From Companilactobacillus zhongbaensis (GTDB lineage Bacteria > Bacillota > Bacilli > Lactobacillales > Lactobacillaceae), in contig NZ_RHOM01000015.1 in the NCBI RefSeq assembly GCF_003946515.1, forward strand, positions 1 through 62,291: a DNA stretch of 62,291 nt. The letters run 5' to 3'. This document shows, piece after piece, positions 53,217 to 62,291 of this stretch. How positions within the stretch are numbered: the first letter of the stretch is position 1; every line of letters begins with the position of its first letter. The translations under genes were made by a program, and so were the position numbers. Under the pieces are notes generated by a model. That model did not search any database and was not told the origin of the DNA. It worked only from the letters and a program-made list of their open reading frames with translations.

Positions 53217-54497
53217 TTGATACCTATCGAAACTAAATCAGGAAAAAAATTCACACCGGTACTCTTAGGTAGTGATATGAACGTGTACGGAATGGCTCGT
53301 GCGTTCCATGATCTATATGGCGACAAAGTACAAGCATATGCCGAAGCACAATTAGCCCCAACACGTTTTACTAAAATACTTGATCTTACTCTCTTTTCTG
53401 GATTTTCTGAAGATCCCGTTTTTATTGAAAAGATGCGCCAGATCGCTAAAAAATATGACAAACATGATGAACCAGTAATTTTGATCGGTTGTGGTGATGG
53501 CTACGCCGAATTAATTAGTAAACATAAAGAAGAATTATCAAAGACATTCATTTGCCCATACGTTGACTATGATCTCTTAAAATCATTGAACAACAAGGAA
53601 AGTTTTTATAAGGTCGCTGACGAACACAAATTGCCACATCCTTTGACTACTATCATTACTAGGGCGATGTATGAAGATAAAGAAGATATCAAGAATCCTT
53701 ACGACTATCCAGTAGCTTTGAAGCCTGCTAATAGTGTTGAATGGCTCGATATTCATTTTGAAGGTCGTAAAAAAGCCTTCACGATCCATTCAGACGAAGA
53801 ATTCAAAGATATCGTTGGTAAGATTTTTGACAATGGCTACACTTCTGACTTGATCTTACAAGACTTTATCCCTGGTGACGATTCAAATATGCGTGTTTTG
53901 AATGCTTACGTGGACCAAGAACATCACGTTAAAATGATGTGCTTAGGTCATCCAATTTTGGAGGACCCAACTCCGCAAGCAATCGGTAACTATGTGGCTA
54001 TCGTGCCTGAGTTTAACCAAGACGTTTATGACGTCGTGCAAAAATTCCTCGAAGACATCAAATTTACCGGCTATGCTAACTTTGATATGAAGTATGATTC
54101 TCGTGATCAAACTTTCAAGTTCTTCGAAATCAACTTACGTCAAGGACGGAGCAGCTTTTTCGTAACATTGAATGGCTACAATCTTGCTAAATATGTCGTA
54201 GAAGATTATATTGAAAATAGCTTAGAAAATGAGCCAACTGTTTACGCAAACAAGAATAAAGCTCAACACAAGCTTTGGCTTGGAGTTCCAGTTAAGGTGT
54301 TCCGTAAGTATGCGGCTGATAATGAAGCTAGCCACTACGCTGAAGAGCTGATCAAGCAAGACAGAATTGGCACAACCGTTTTCTATGATAAAGATCGTTC
54401 CTTCAAACGCTGGTTGTTACTAACTTACATGTTCCACAACTATGTAAAGCGTTTCGACAAATATTTTGAGGTCAACAAAGGACGAGATTTCGAATAA
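53217..54497 (+). CDS. ATP-grasp carboxylate-amine ligase, probable D-aspartate ligase (Asl-like)
   Basis: About 426 residues. The N-terminal PVLLGSDMNVYGMARAFHD and LAPTRFTKI closely recall the Enterococcus faecium D-aspartate ligase as I remember it. A central ATP-grasp fold has VALKPANSVEW (ATP-binding Lys), LILQDFIPGDDSNMRVLN and FFEINLRQGRSSF (metal-binding Glu and Asn). Asl adds D-Asp to the stem-peptide Lys, giving the L-Lys-D-Asp cross-bridge known in many lactobacilli. The start is uncertain: the only nearby codon is TTG at 53217, which overlaps GAGAGG, and the first ATG lies inside conserved sequence. A UspA gene follows after 15 bp. Confidence 0.8.
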   Translation: MIPIETKSGKKFTPVLLGSDMNVYGMARAFHDLYGDKVQAYAEAQLAPTRFTKILDLTLFSGFSEDPVFIEKMRQIAKKYDKHDEPVILIGCGDGYAELISKHKEELSKTFICPYVDYDLLKSLNNKESFYKVADEHKLPHPLTTIITRAMYEDKEDIKNPYDYPVALKPANSVEWLDIHFEGRKKAFTIHSDEEFKDIVGKIFDNGYTSDLILQDFIPGDDSNMRVLNAYVDQEHHVKMMCLGHPILEDPTPQAIGNYVAIVPEFNQDVYDVVQKFLEDIKFTGYANFDMKYDSRDQTFKFFEINLRQGRSSFFVTLNGYNLAKYVVEDYIENSLENEPTVYANKNKAQHKLWLGVPVKVFRKYAADNEASHYAEELIKQDRIGTTVFYDKDRSFKRWLLLTYMFHNYVKRFDKYFEVNKGRDFE

Positions 54498-54512
54498 TAG
54501 GGGGCTGTACAA

Positions 54513-54977
54513 ATGGACGAATTAAAGGATTATCAAGTTAAGAAAATTGAATATGATCGCATCTTGATCTGTGTAGATTCAGATGACTTCGTTTCTTCCA
54601 AGAATGCTTTCAACTACGCTTGTTCTCTAGCTAAGCACTACAATGCCAAATTAGGTATCGTATCTGTTTTGGAGACAGGTGACTTGAACATTTTCCAATC
54701 ATTGGATAAAGACACACTTGCAGAGCGCCGTAACCAAATCAAGGAACTCCTCGAAGCATACGGGGAGAAAGCCAAGACTTATGGTGTTCAAGATCTTCAT
54801 TTGATGGTCACAGAAGGTAACCCTGGTCACGTGATCGTTGAACAAGTAATTCCTAAATTCCAACCAGACTTAGTGATCGTTGGTGTTGAAGAAAAGAACC
54901 GTAACCGTAATACTATCGGTTCTCAAGCAGCACGGATCGTTAACGATTCTAAGGTTTCAGTCAGTGTTATTAGATAA
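54513..54977 (+). CDS. Universal stress protein (UspA family)
   Basis: 154 residues. The N-terminal strand YDRILICVDSDDF lacks the usual P-x-D-GS form. The ATP-loop region is VGVEEKNRNRNTIGSQAARIV, which keeps a degenerate G-x2-G-x9-G pattern, so ATP binding is doubtful. GGGGG precedes the ATG. It is co-transcribed with the ATP-grasp ligase, an uncommon partner. Confidence 0.88.
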   Translation: MDELKDYQVKKIEYDRILICVDSDDFVSSKNAFNYACSLAKHYNAKLGIVSVLETGDLNIFQSLDKDTLAERRNQIKELLEAYGEKAKTYGVQDLHLMVTEGNPGHVIVEQVIPKFQPDLVIVGVEEKNRNRNTIGSQAARIVNDSKVSVSVIR

Positions 54978-54998
54978 ATCAACAAATTAACCAAGCTG

Positions 54999-55030
54999 GG
55001 AGGCTGGGACTAAGTCCCAACCTCCTTTTA
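54999..55030 (+). terminator. Terminator of the ligase-uspA operon
   Basis: GGAGGCTGGGAC/GTCCCAACCTCC (one mismatch), then TTTTAG. Confidence 0.85.
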
Positions 55031-55088
55031 GTGTTATAGTAGTACTCAATTAACAATCATAATTTAACTTATATTTGGTGGTGAAGGC

Positions 55089-57032
55089 ATGTTTACAAGC
55101 AAGATAGTTGGTGGCGCAGGCGACATGGTCGATGCTAAACCAGCTAATGAAAAAGATAATCTATACTTAGCAGTCAACGGAGCCTGGCAAGAAAAGGCAG
55201 TGATCCCTTCTGATAAGCCTAGAACCGGTGGATTCATGGATCTCGATGAGGGCGTTGAAAAAACCTTAATGAAGGATTTTCATGAGTTTGCTAACGACGA
55301 AGATAAAGTCAACGATGACTTGTTATTCCAAGCAGTCAAACTATATCGTTTGGCTAACAACGTTGAACACCTAGATAAATTTCATCAACAACCAATCCTA
55401 AAAGATATCCAACGGATTACTGATCTTAAGGATATCAACGATTTGAGTGAGCAATTAGCTCCACTTTCAGCCGACAATTTCCCATTGCCGATCGACGTAT
55501 CGATCGATGCTGACATGAAAGATACTTCAACAAATGTCGTCTACATCGAAGGAGCAAGTTTGATCTTGCCGGACAAGTCATACTATGACGACGACAACGA
55601 ATCAGGCCAAACTTTATTGAAGAAATTCAGCGAAGTCTCAGTTAAATTGCTTTCCATGATCGGCTACGACCTAGAAAAAGCCCAAGCTATCGTCAAAAAA
55701 GCCTTAGCTTTCGATAAATTGCTAGTACCGATCGTCAAGAGCCAGGAAGAATGGGCTGATTATACTAAGATCTACAACCCAATGGAATTCAATGAATACG
55801 TTACAAAATCTAATGTCTTAGACTTGAAGAAGCAAGTAGTCGATTTGATCGATGCTACTCCGGAAAAAGTCATCATTGAAGAACCACGTTATTTGGATAA
55901 CTTGAACAAGTTGGTCAATGCTGAAAACTTTGAAAACATTAAAGAATGGATGTTAGTCACATACTTAACTGATAACGCATCTAACTTAGATGAAGAGTTC
56001 CGTCAAACCATCGGTGAATACTCACTAGCTTTGAGCGGTGCTCAAGAGCTTCAAAATAGAACCAAATATGCCTATCACAAGGCAGCCAATATTTTTTCTC
56101 AAGTAGTTGGTACTTATTACGGTAAGAAATACTTTGGACAGGCTGCCAAAGATGACGTTGCCAATATGGTCAAGAAGATGATCTCAATCTATGAACAACG
56201 GATCAACGACAACACTTGGCTCGGTGAAGATACTAAGAAAAAGGCTATTGTTAAGTTGGAAACGATCAAGATCAAAGTCGGTTATCCTGATAAGATCGAT
56301 GAACTGTATTCCAAGTATGAAGTGGAAGAGACAGCGTCATTATACGACAACGTGATCAACTTCAGACGGATCCGTCGTCAAGACGAACTAGACAGCTACC
56401 ATCGTCCAGTCAACCGTGAAAAATGGCTCATGCCAGGTCATATGGTCAATGCTTGTTACGACCCATCAAGAAACGATATCACTTTCCCAGCAGCTATTTT
56501 ACAAGCACCATTTTACAGTTTGGATCAAACAAGCAGTCAAAACTACGGTGGTATCGGAGCGGTTATCGCGCATGAAATTTCCCACGCTTTTGACAACAAC
56601 GGTGCTCAATTCGATGAGTTCGGAAACATGAACAATTGGTGGACCGACGAAGACTATGCCAAGTTCAAAGAACTAACACAAAAGATGATCAAAGAATTCG
56701 ACGGCATCCCATACAACGGAGGCAAGGTAAACGGTAAGCTAGTAGTCAGTGAAAACGTAGCCGACGTCGGCGGTTTAAGATGTGCTCTAGAAGCGGCCAA
56801 AACCGAAAAAGACGAAAACCTAAGAGAATTCTTCATCAACTGGGCTAGAGTATGGCGCCTAAAAGCAACCAAAGAATTCAACGAACTACTATTAAAGACT
56901 GACGTACACTCACCAGGCCCATTAAGAGCCAACGTCATGGCACAAAACATGGACGAATTTTATACAGAGTTCAACATCACACCTGATGATGGAATGTGGT
57001 TGGATGAAGATAAACGAGTTAATATTTGGTAA
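55089..57032 (+). CDS. pepO: Neutral endopeptidase PepO (M13 family)
   Basis: 647 residues. Zinc motif HEISHAF with the downstream ENVADVGG (third ligand Glu plus Asp), NACYDPSRNDITFPAAILQ and C-terminal RANVMAQNMDEF are M13 hallmarks. There is no signal peptide, so it is the intracellular oligopeptidase of lactic acid bacteria that trims casein-type peptides. It starts with MFTSKIVGGAGDMVDAKPAN after GTGAAGG. The last 350 bp are A+C-rich. Repeat C4 lies 12 bp after the stop, before the terminator. Confidence 0.96.
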   Translation: MFTSKIVGGAGDMVDAKPANEKDNLYLAVNGAWQEKAVIPSDKPRTGGFMDLDEGVEKTLMKDFHEFANDEDKVNDDLLFQAVKLYRLANNVEHLDKFHQQPILKDIQRITDLKDINDLSEQLAPLSADNFPLPIDVSIDADMKDTSTNVVYIEGASLILPDKSYYDDDNESGQTLLKKFSEVSVKLLSMIGYDLEKAQAIVKKALAFDKLLVPIVKSQEEWADYTKIYNPMEFNEYVTKSNVLDLKKQVVDLIDATPEKVIIEEPRYLDNLNKLVNAENFENIKEWMLVTYLTDNASNLDEEFRQTIGEYSLALSGAQELQNRTKYAYHKAANIFSQVVGTYYGKKYFGQAAKDDVANMVKKMISIYEQRINDNTWLGEDTKKKAIVKLETIKIKVGYPDKIDELYSKYEVEETASLYDNVINFRRIRRQDELDSYHRPVNREKWLMPGHMVNACYDPSRNDITFPAAILQAPFYSLDQTSSQNYGGIGAVIAHEISHAFDNNGAQFDEFGNMNNWWTDEDYAKFKELTQKMIKEFDGIPYNGGKVNGKLVVSENVADVGGLRCALEAAKTEKDENLREFFINWARVWRLKATKEFNELLLKTDVHSPGPLRANVMAQNMDEFYTEFNITPDDGMWLDEDKRVNIW

Positions 57033-57044
57033 AAACAAAAAAAA

Positions 57045-57168
57045 AGAGCGGAGAGAGATGGTCAGCTGCTGAGGATTAACGCGGGTGGTCGCACAGAGGT
57101 GTGGCAAAGCCGTACCGCGACCACCTGTGTTAACCGGAGGCCGCTATCTCCCGGAGCTCGTTTCCGCT
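57045..57168 (+). repeat. Repeat C4 (family C, forward) in the pepO 3' UTR
   Basis: GAGCGG with CCGCT (57161-57167), GAGAGAT with ATCTC, then CAGCTGCTGAGGATTAAC against GTTAACCGGAGGCCGC, GGTGGTCGC/GCGACCACC, tip GGCAAAGCC. The outer GGCGAC/GTCGCC pair of C1 is replaced by GAGAT/ATCTC. A short CGTTTGATAACCAAAC hairpin array follows (57180-57260), with a run of nine G's at 57202-57210. Confidence 0.9.
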
Positions 57169-57303
57169 ATAAATGGGGCAACGTTTGATAACCAAACTAA
57201 AGGGGGGGGGTTGTATAAAACAATAACCGTTTGGCTCCCAAACAACAAAGCTCCAGTACAAATCACCCCATGCAACAATCAATAACTCCATAAAAAACAA
57301 AGA

Positions 57304-57357
57304 AAGACAAATACCATCAGAAAAAAACATCTGACAAAAATGGTATTTGTCTTTTTC
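57304..57357 (+). terminator. Terminator of the pepO transcript
   Basis: AAGACAAATACCATCAG with CTGACAAAAATGGTATTTGTCTTTTT (bulged), a long stem. Confidence 0.85.
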
Positions 57358-57429
57358 ATTCCCAACAAAAAATCAAAAACAAATATTTTGATGATAGAAT
57401 AAAAATATAAAGCATATCCAGGGGTGAAT

Positions 57430-57459
57430 ATGCCAAATCAACTCATCGGTAGAAACTGA
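57430..57459 (+). CDS. Possible 9-residue leader peptide
   Basis: ATG after GGGGTGA, reading MPNQLIGRN and a stop, 24 nt before the next gene's start. The ribosome site is good, but the length gives little statistical support. Confidence 0.25.
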   Translation: MPNQLIGRN

Positions 57460-57483
57460 TGAACAATAAGGGGGAATGTTTTT

Positions 57484-59166
57484 ATGAAATTGTCATTTGT
57501 CTCACCATTGATCAGACAAGAGGGGTATCGTCCAGTAGACACTGCTAAATCACTAGATGTATTCGCATTGAAAGGTGAATCATTAGGCTTACAAGTAAGT
57601 ATTACTTTGGAGAAAGATACTTGGATTAATTTAAACGACGATGAATCGTTACCATATCAGGGATTAATTGAAAGATGTCGAATAGATTTACAAGGTGATT
57701 ATTCTTATGGAAAAATTCAATTTGAAGAATTGGTCACTGATGATGATGATATCTCGAAACGAGACTTGATCAGTCATCAAACGGCTAAATTGCTAAAGAG
57801 AGGGACTCATCTACTCTGGATCGATTTGAAGTATGCGACTTCAGGAGTTCATCGATTATCCGTTAAACAATTTTTAAATGCCAATTACGAACCTGAAAAA
57901 TTAGAGCAAGAAATTGTTCAAAACATTGAAATATCGCCGGTTGAAGTTTCCCAAGGTAACAGCTTTTATTTAGATCTATGGCAGCATTTAACTAGTTTAT
58001 CGAGATATTACCAAGTACCACTCTGGTCGGATGAACATTTTCAAATAATTGAAAATTACTTAGAACCACTCAAAGAAGCCAATCAAAAAGTTTGTGATCT
58101 AGTAGTTACTGATTATCCATGGGCAGGTCAAGGTTGCTTTGCTGAGGAAGACAATCCAAGCAGTCTTTATGAATACAACATCGTTAAAGTATCACAAAAA
58201 GATGGAACATTAGAATGTGATTTTTCCAATCTAGATAGATATTTGGAACTGGCTGAAAAGTATCAAATGGCTGATGAAATCGATCTCTTTGGTTTACTAG
58301 GAAATTGGTCAGCTAGAGATTTCGGGAATCCACTGTCCGATTATCGTGATCCTTTGAGAGTGCGCTTTTATAATCTTGATGAACATCATTTTGATTTTAT
58401 AAATAGCCAATCACAATTAAAAAAATATTTAATACTGCTATTTAAGCATCTCCAAAATTTGGGTGTTTGGGATAAAGTTTTAATAATGGCTGATGAACCG
58501 AGTGATTTGAAAATCACTGAAGAGTATCAAGCATTTTTACAAAGTTGTAGTGAATTGCCAATTGAATTTAAATTTGCCATCTTACACGACCGTGTATTAA
58601 AAGAACAAAATAAAACATTGGAAAATTATTCATTAATAAGTTCAATCCTTTGCGATAACATCCACGATGCTGATTCAATCGTGACGAGGTCATTGCCACA
58701 ACTAACTTGGTATACTTGTTGTTTCCCTAAGAACTTGAATCAATTCGTACGGAGTCCATTGATGGAATCTCGCTTGGTAGGACCGTTGACTTATTTGTTC
58801 AACATGAAAGGATTTTTACGTTGGAATTATTGCCTATGGGTCAATGATCCTTCTGAAGATATCACTTATAAAAACTGGAAATGGTCGGCAGGAGATATGT
58901 TCTTTGTTTATCCAGGCAGAGATGGCAGACCGGAATACAGTTTAAGATTTAAACAACTGATTTATGGAATTCAAGATTTCGATTTCTATAAACAGTGTGA
59001 AGAAAAACTTGGCCGTCCGGCTGTTCTTGATATTTTGCAAGAGTTAACAGGAAATGTTGATGATGTCAGCTACAATAAGCAAGATGATACTATCAATATT
59101 AATTACCGTAATGACTATAATTTGGTGTCACAAGTTAAACGTGAATTAGCTGCAAAAATGAAATAA
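57484..59166 (+). CDS. DUF4091-type glycoside-hydrolase-like protein
   Basis: 560 residues. The C-terminal part FFVYPGRDGRPEYSLRFKQL, then IYGIQDFDFY, is the typical DUF4091 ending (xVYPG..G...S.R...L..GIxDxE). A beta-rich N-terminal domain (about 1-160) and a central TIM-barrel-like region with VLIMADEPSD (a possible catalytic acid) precede it. There is no signal peptide. DUF4091 proteins lie in sugar-use loci; this one sits beside a sugar ABC ATPase and binding protein, so intracellular processing of an imported glycan is a fair guess. GGGGG precedes the ATG. Confidence 0.8.
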   Translation: MKLSFVSPLIRQEGYRPVDTAKSLDVFALKGESLGLQVSITLEKDTWINLNDDESLPYQGLIERCRIDLQGDYSYGKIQFEELVTDDDDISKRDLISHQTAKLLKRGTHLLWIDLKYATSGVHRLSVKQFLNANYEPEKLEQEIVQNIEISPVEVSQGNSFYLDLWQHLTSLSRYYQVPLWSDEHFQIIENYLEPLKEANQKVCDLVVTDYPWAGQGCFAEEDNPSSLYEYNIVKVSQKDGTLECDFSNLDRYLELAEKYQMADEIDLFGLLGNWSARDFGNPLSDYRDPLRVRFYNLDEHHFDFINSQSQLKKYLILLFKHLQNLGVWDKVLIMADEPSDLKITEEYQAFLQSCSELPIEFKFAILHDRVLKEQNKTLENYSLISSILCDNIHDADSIVTRSLPQLTWYTCCFPKNLNQFVRSPLMESRLVGPLTYLFNMKGFLRWNYCLWVNDPSEDITYKNWKWSAGDMFFVYPGRDGRPEYSLRFKQLIYGIQDFDFYKQCEEKLGRPAVLDILQELTGNVDDVSYNKQDDTININYRNDYNLVSQVKRELAAKMK

Positions 59167-59172
59167 ATTTAT

Positions 59173-59210
59173 GATCATTTTCCTTACTAAAAGGAAGATG
59201 ATCTTTTTTA
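59173..59210 (+). terminator. Terminator of the DUF4091 gene
   Basis: GATCATTTTCCTT/AAGGAAGATGATC (one mismatch) then TTTTTT. Confidence 0.85.
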
Positions 59211-59237
59211 GTTTGACGCCATTTGAAAATTACAGCG

Positions 59238-59263
59238 AAAAAAAAGCCTAATTGAAATTAGGC
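59238..59263 (-). terminator. Terminator of the ABC ATPase-GNAT operon
   Basis: GCCTAATT/AATTAGGC, followed on the minus strand by TTTTTTTTC. Confidence 0.8.
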
Positions 59264-59269
59264 AATCAG

Positions 59270-59705
59270 CTAGTTAATAGTATTTTTAAACAGTAATTGA
59301 TGAGGTACACCACTGCGAATAAAAGTATCGCCCTCTGGTTGATAACCCAAGGCTTGATAAAAATCACTGGCGGTATATCTGGCAGCAATTTCAATTTTTT
59401 TGCAGTCAGTATTTAGGCAGGCGCTTTCCAACTCGGATAGTAATTTATGACCGATACCGTTATTGCGATAATTGTGTTTGACGACGACTCTTTGAATACG
59501 AACAGTTTCAGGATTTAACTGTAGTAACCTGGCGCCAGAGATACATTGGTCCTGTTCATAGACGGTTAAGTATTTGCATTTATCTTCATCGTGAATTTCG
59601 GTTGGCATATCTCCGTGGAGTTCAGTTACAAAAACGGCAATCCGCAGTTTTTTTAAGTCACGATATTCTTGACTATTTAGGTCGCTAGTCCAAATAAACT
59701 TCAAA

Positions 59706-59716
<11 letters not shown>
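59270..59716 (-). CDS. GNAT-family acetyltransferase, ElaA-like
   Basis: 148 residues. VRIQRVVVKHNYRNNGIGHKL is motif A (acetyl-CoA loop), and LRIAVFVTELHGDMPTEIHDED resembles the ElaA start (LR..VFVxEQ). Substrate unknown. It overlaps the ATPase gene by 11 bp and is probably translated from the same message. Confidence 0.87.
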
Positions 59717-60746
<1,030 letters not shown>

Positions 60747-60775
60747 ACTTTGCCTATCCTTTTTCATTAAATGTT

Positions 60776-60789
60776 TTCTAGCGCTTACA
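60776..60789. promoter_or_regulatory. cre-like site in the divergent sugar-ABC promoter region
   Basis: On the minus strand TGTAAGCGCTAGAA matches TGWAANCGNTNWCA except near its end. CcpA control of both divergent genes is likely for sugar importers. Confidence 0.6.
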
Positions 60790-60868
60790 TTAATCTAACA
60801 ATATTATATGATAAAATACAATGTGGTATGAAAAAAGGGGAATTATTTAATAATAGGGGGAAATGAAA

Positions 60869-62125
60869 ATGGTGAAACGATTACTTAGGATGGGGATCGT
60901 GGGACTACTTTTTGCGACACTACTAGTTGGTTGTTCCAAGAACAGCAGTAAAAACGATAGTAGTTCTAGCAATGAAATTTCAGTAATGATTCCAGACTGG
61001 GGAGCACCAACGCAAAAGATGCTCAATCAATTTGAAAAGGAATCAGGCGTAAAGGTCAATGTTCAACCTACTTCGTGGGATGATATTAAGAGCAAGGTTT
61101 CAATCGCATCAAATGGTAAACAAGCTCCAGCAGATGTTTTTGAAGTTGACTGGTCATGGGTCGGTGAATTTGAAAAAGCTAACTGGTTGGCTAAGGTTGA
61201 TGTAAGCAAAGACGATGCCAAAGATATTCCATCGCTTTCGACTTTTAAAATCGATGGCAATTACTATGCAATGCCTTATTCTAATGATGTTCGTATTTTG
61301 TATGCGAATAAGAAAATGCTTGCCGATGCAGGTGTTAATGAGATGCCAACTAGTTGGGATGATATGGATAACGACATGAAGGCACTCAAGGATAAAAATG
61401 TTGTGAAATATCCACTTCAGTTCCCGTTGAGAGCTGAAGAAAAAACAACTACTTCATTTTTGACATACGCTTATTTAAGAAATGGCGTTATTTTCAATAA
61501 AAATAATAGTTTGAATAAAAAGAGTGCCTTAGATACATTCAAGTATATTGATAATGCAGTTAAGTCCGGATATATTGATCCTGATAGTGTATCGACAGAC
61601 GGCATGGATACTTTCAATGGCTTGAATCAAGGTAAAGGTGCAATGTTGATCGGACCATCATCATTCACAGTCAGCTCAAACAATAAGAAAGTTTCCAAAG
61701 TGGTCGGTCAAATTGAACCACTGACAATTCCATCTAATGATGGATCTGCTCCAAAAACGATTGCTTATACCGAAGCAGTAGGTATTTCTAAGTTTTCGAA
61801 GAATAAGAAAGCAGCAGCTAAGTTCGTTAAGTGGTATTCATCTGCTAAAGTTCAAAAACAATTGAACAAGGAATTAAATAATATTCCAACAAGAACTAGT
61901 GTCTTACAACAATTAGTTGACGACAAGACTATTAAAAACGGTGATATCTTAGTTGAATCCAACAAAATTGTTGCAATGCCATTCCCTAATGGAGTACCGG
62001 ACAATTACGGAAAGATCAGTAGTGCTATTTTCAATACCGTAAACAAAGTTGCTCGTCAAAAGCTAAGTCCTGAAAAAGCAACTGATCAGCTTTACAAAGA
62101 AATCAACAAAATTAACAAAGACTAA
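60869..62125 (+). CDS. Sugar ABC transporter substrate-binding lipoprotein
   Basis: 418 residues from the ATG at 60869 (GGGGG 8 nt upstream; the ATG at 60863 is too close to it). Lipoprotein signal with lipobox LLVGC (the Cys is lipidated), then a Ser/Asn/Lys linker and a family-1 solute-binding fold (SVMIPDW, ADVFEVDWSWVGEFEKANWL, DGNYYAMPYSNDVRILYANK, NGVPDNYGKIS). It is anchored outside the membrane and delivers a carbohydrate to an importer. The permeases that usually follow are absent: the next feature is an IS3-like end after about 25-70 bp. Confidence 0.93.
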   Translation: MVKRLLRMGIVGLLFATLLVGCSKNSSKNDSSSSNEISVMIPDWGAPTQKMLNQFEKESGVKVNVQPTSWDDIKSKVSIASNGKQAPADVFEVDWSWVGEFEKANWLAKVDVSKDDAKDIPSLSTFKIDGNYYAMPYSNDVRILYANKKMLADAGVNEMPTSWDDMDNDMKALKDKNVVKYPLQFPLRAEEKTTTSFLTYAYLRNGVIFNKNNSLNKKSALDTFKYIDNAVKSGYIDPDSVSTDGMDTFNGLNQGKGAMLIGPSSFTVSSNNKKVSKVVGQIEPLTIPSNDGSAPKTIAYTEAVGISKFSKNKKAAAKFVKWYSSAKVQKQLNKELNNIPTRTSVLQQLVDDKTIKNGDILVESNKIVAMPFPNGVPDNYGKISSAIFNTVNKVARQKLSPEKATDQLYKEINKINKD

Positions 62126-62147
62126 ATTTAGAAAACACGGTATTGCG

Positions 62148-62291
62148 CTGGTCCCTGTCAAGTTGACATTTGAAATAATATAAAAATTGAATACTTCTTA
62201 AATGGCCATTCTCCTGTATTCCGCAGGGGTATGGCCATTTATTGTTTCTGATCTATCTACATGATTAAAATAGTAGATCCCTTCTTTGACG
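62148..62291 (-). mobile_element. Edge of an IS3-like insertion sequence
   Basis: After the binding-protein gene a TGGTCCCTGTCAAGTTGACA stretch could be the terminal inverted repeat of an IS3-family element, followed inward by the end of a transposase reading leftward. The boundary is estimated; the rest lies outside the window. Confidence 0.45.
62198..62290 (-). CDS. IS3-family-like transposase, last 30 residues (runs off the right edge)
   Basis: The frame on the minus strand is open from the edge and ends ETINGHTPAEYRRMAI and a stop. NG.TP.EYR is the usual C terminus of IS3-family OrfB (integrase core) proteins. Only this tail is visible. Confidence 0.6.
   Translation of the reverse strand, partial: VKEGIYYFNHVDRSETINGHTPAEYRRMAI

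Overview
The window looks like chromosome of a low-G+C Gram-positive lactic acid bacterium of the family Lactobacillaceae, possibly the Companilactobacillus (alimentarius/farciminis) group. Supporting genes are a 785-residue phosphoketolase, phenolic acid decarboxylase with PadR, a choloylglycine-hydrolase-family enzyme, a DyP peroxidase, PepO, an LCP wall-assembly protein, a GH73 glucosaminidase and a probable D-aspartate ligase. The genus is an inference. No rRNA, tRNA, prophage or CRISPR array was seen.

Layout. 1-0.2 kb: partial IS30-like element. 0.5-5.9 kb: MacB-type ABC exporter with a divergent TetR, a small membrane protein and a large polytopic membrane protein. 6.6-10.6 kb: three NAD(P)-type oxidoreductases. 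11-14.1 kb: cell-wall genes (glucosaminidase, LCP) around a MerR regulator. 14.7-16.9 kb: Fur/PerR regulator divergent from two VIT1/CCC1 metal transporters. 17.7-23.8 kb: PAP2 phosphatase, lipoate ligase, TetR with a small membrane protein, isochorismatase-like hydrolase, ClbS/DfsB-like protein, padA/padR. 24.3-29.6 kb: SLC13-type permease, GlpT-like antiporter, ydbS-ydbT PH-domain pair. 30.5-36 kb: DyP peroxidase, Ntn hydrolase, GntR-UTRA regulator and phosphoketolase sharing one operator motif. 37.6-45.6 kb: small metabolic and stress genes, including a three-gene operon with an atypical ABC ATPase. 45.7-48.8 kb: metallophosphoesterase-asnB. 49.6-57 kb: aldo/keto reductase, DUF1836, DegV, probable D-Asp ligase-UspA, pepO. 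57.5-62.1 kb: DUF4091 protein and divergent sugar ABC genes under a cre-like site, then the edge of an IS3-like element.

The most striking content is non-coding. Every gene-free gap longer than about 400 bp carries one or more large palindromic repeats; I count 21 in four families. Families A (8), B (8) and D (1) have different outer stems but the same architecture: a long outer stem, a variable closing stem and two inner hairpins, ending in the near-invariant CGGCAGTGAACC. Family C (4) is a single long hairpin in 3' UTRs. Corresponding arms change together as blocks between copies, and the inner hairpins, outer stems and an extra 67-bp two-hairpin module (E) are reshuffled among copies.

The DNA around nearly every copy also has a strong local strand bias whose sign follows the repeat's orientation and not gene direction: A+C-rich on the strand that reads GTGAACC at the repeat's end, G+T-rich on the other. 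The bias runs hundreds of bases into neighbouring genes and flips inside genes that lie between oppositely oriented copies. This pairing of modular structured repeats with skew domains is my best candidate for something undescribed. In this annotation 'forward' means GTGAACC at the right-hand end on the + strand; copies are named A1-A8, B1-B8, C1-C4 and D1 in order of position.
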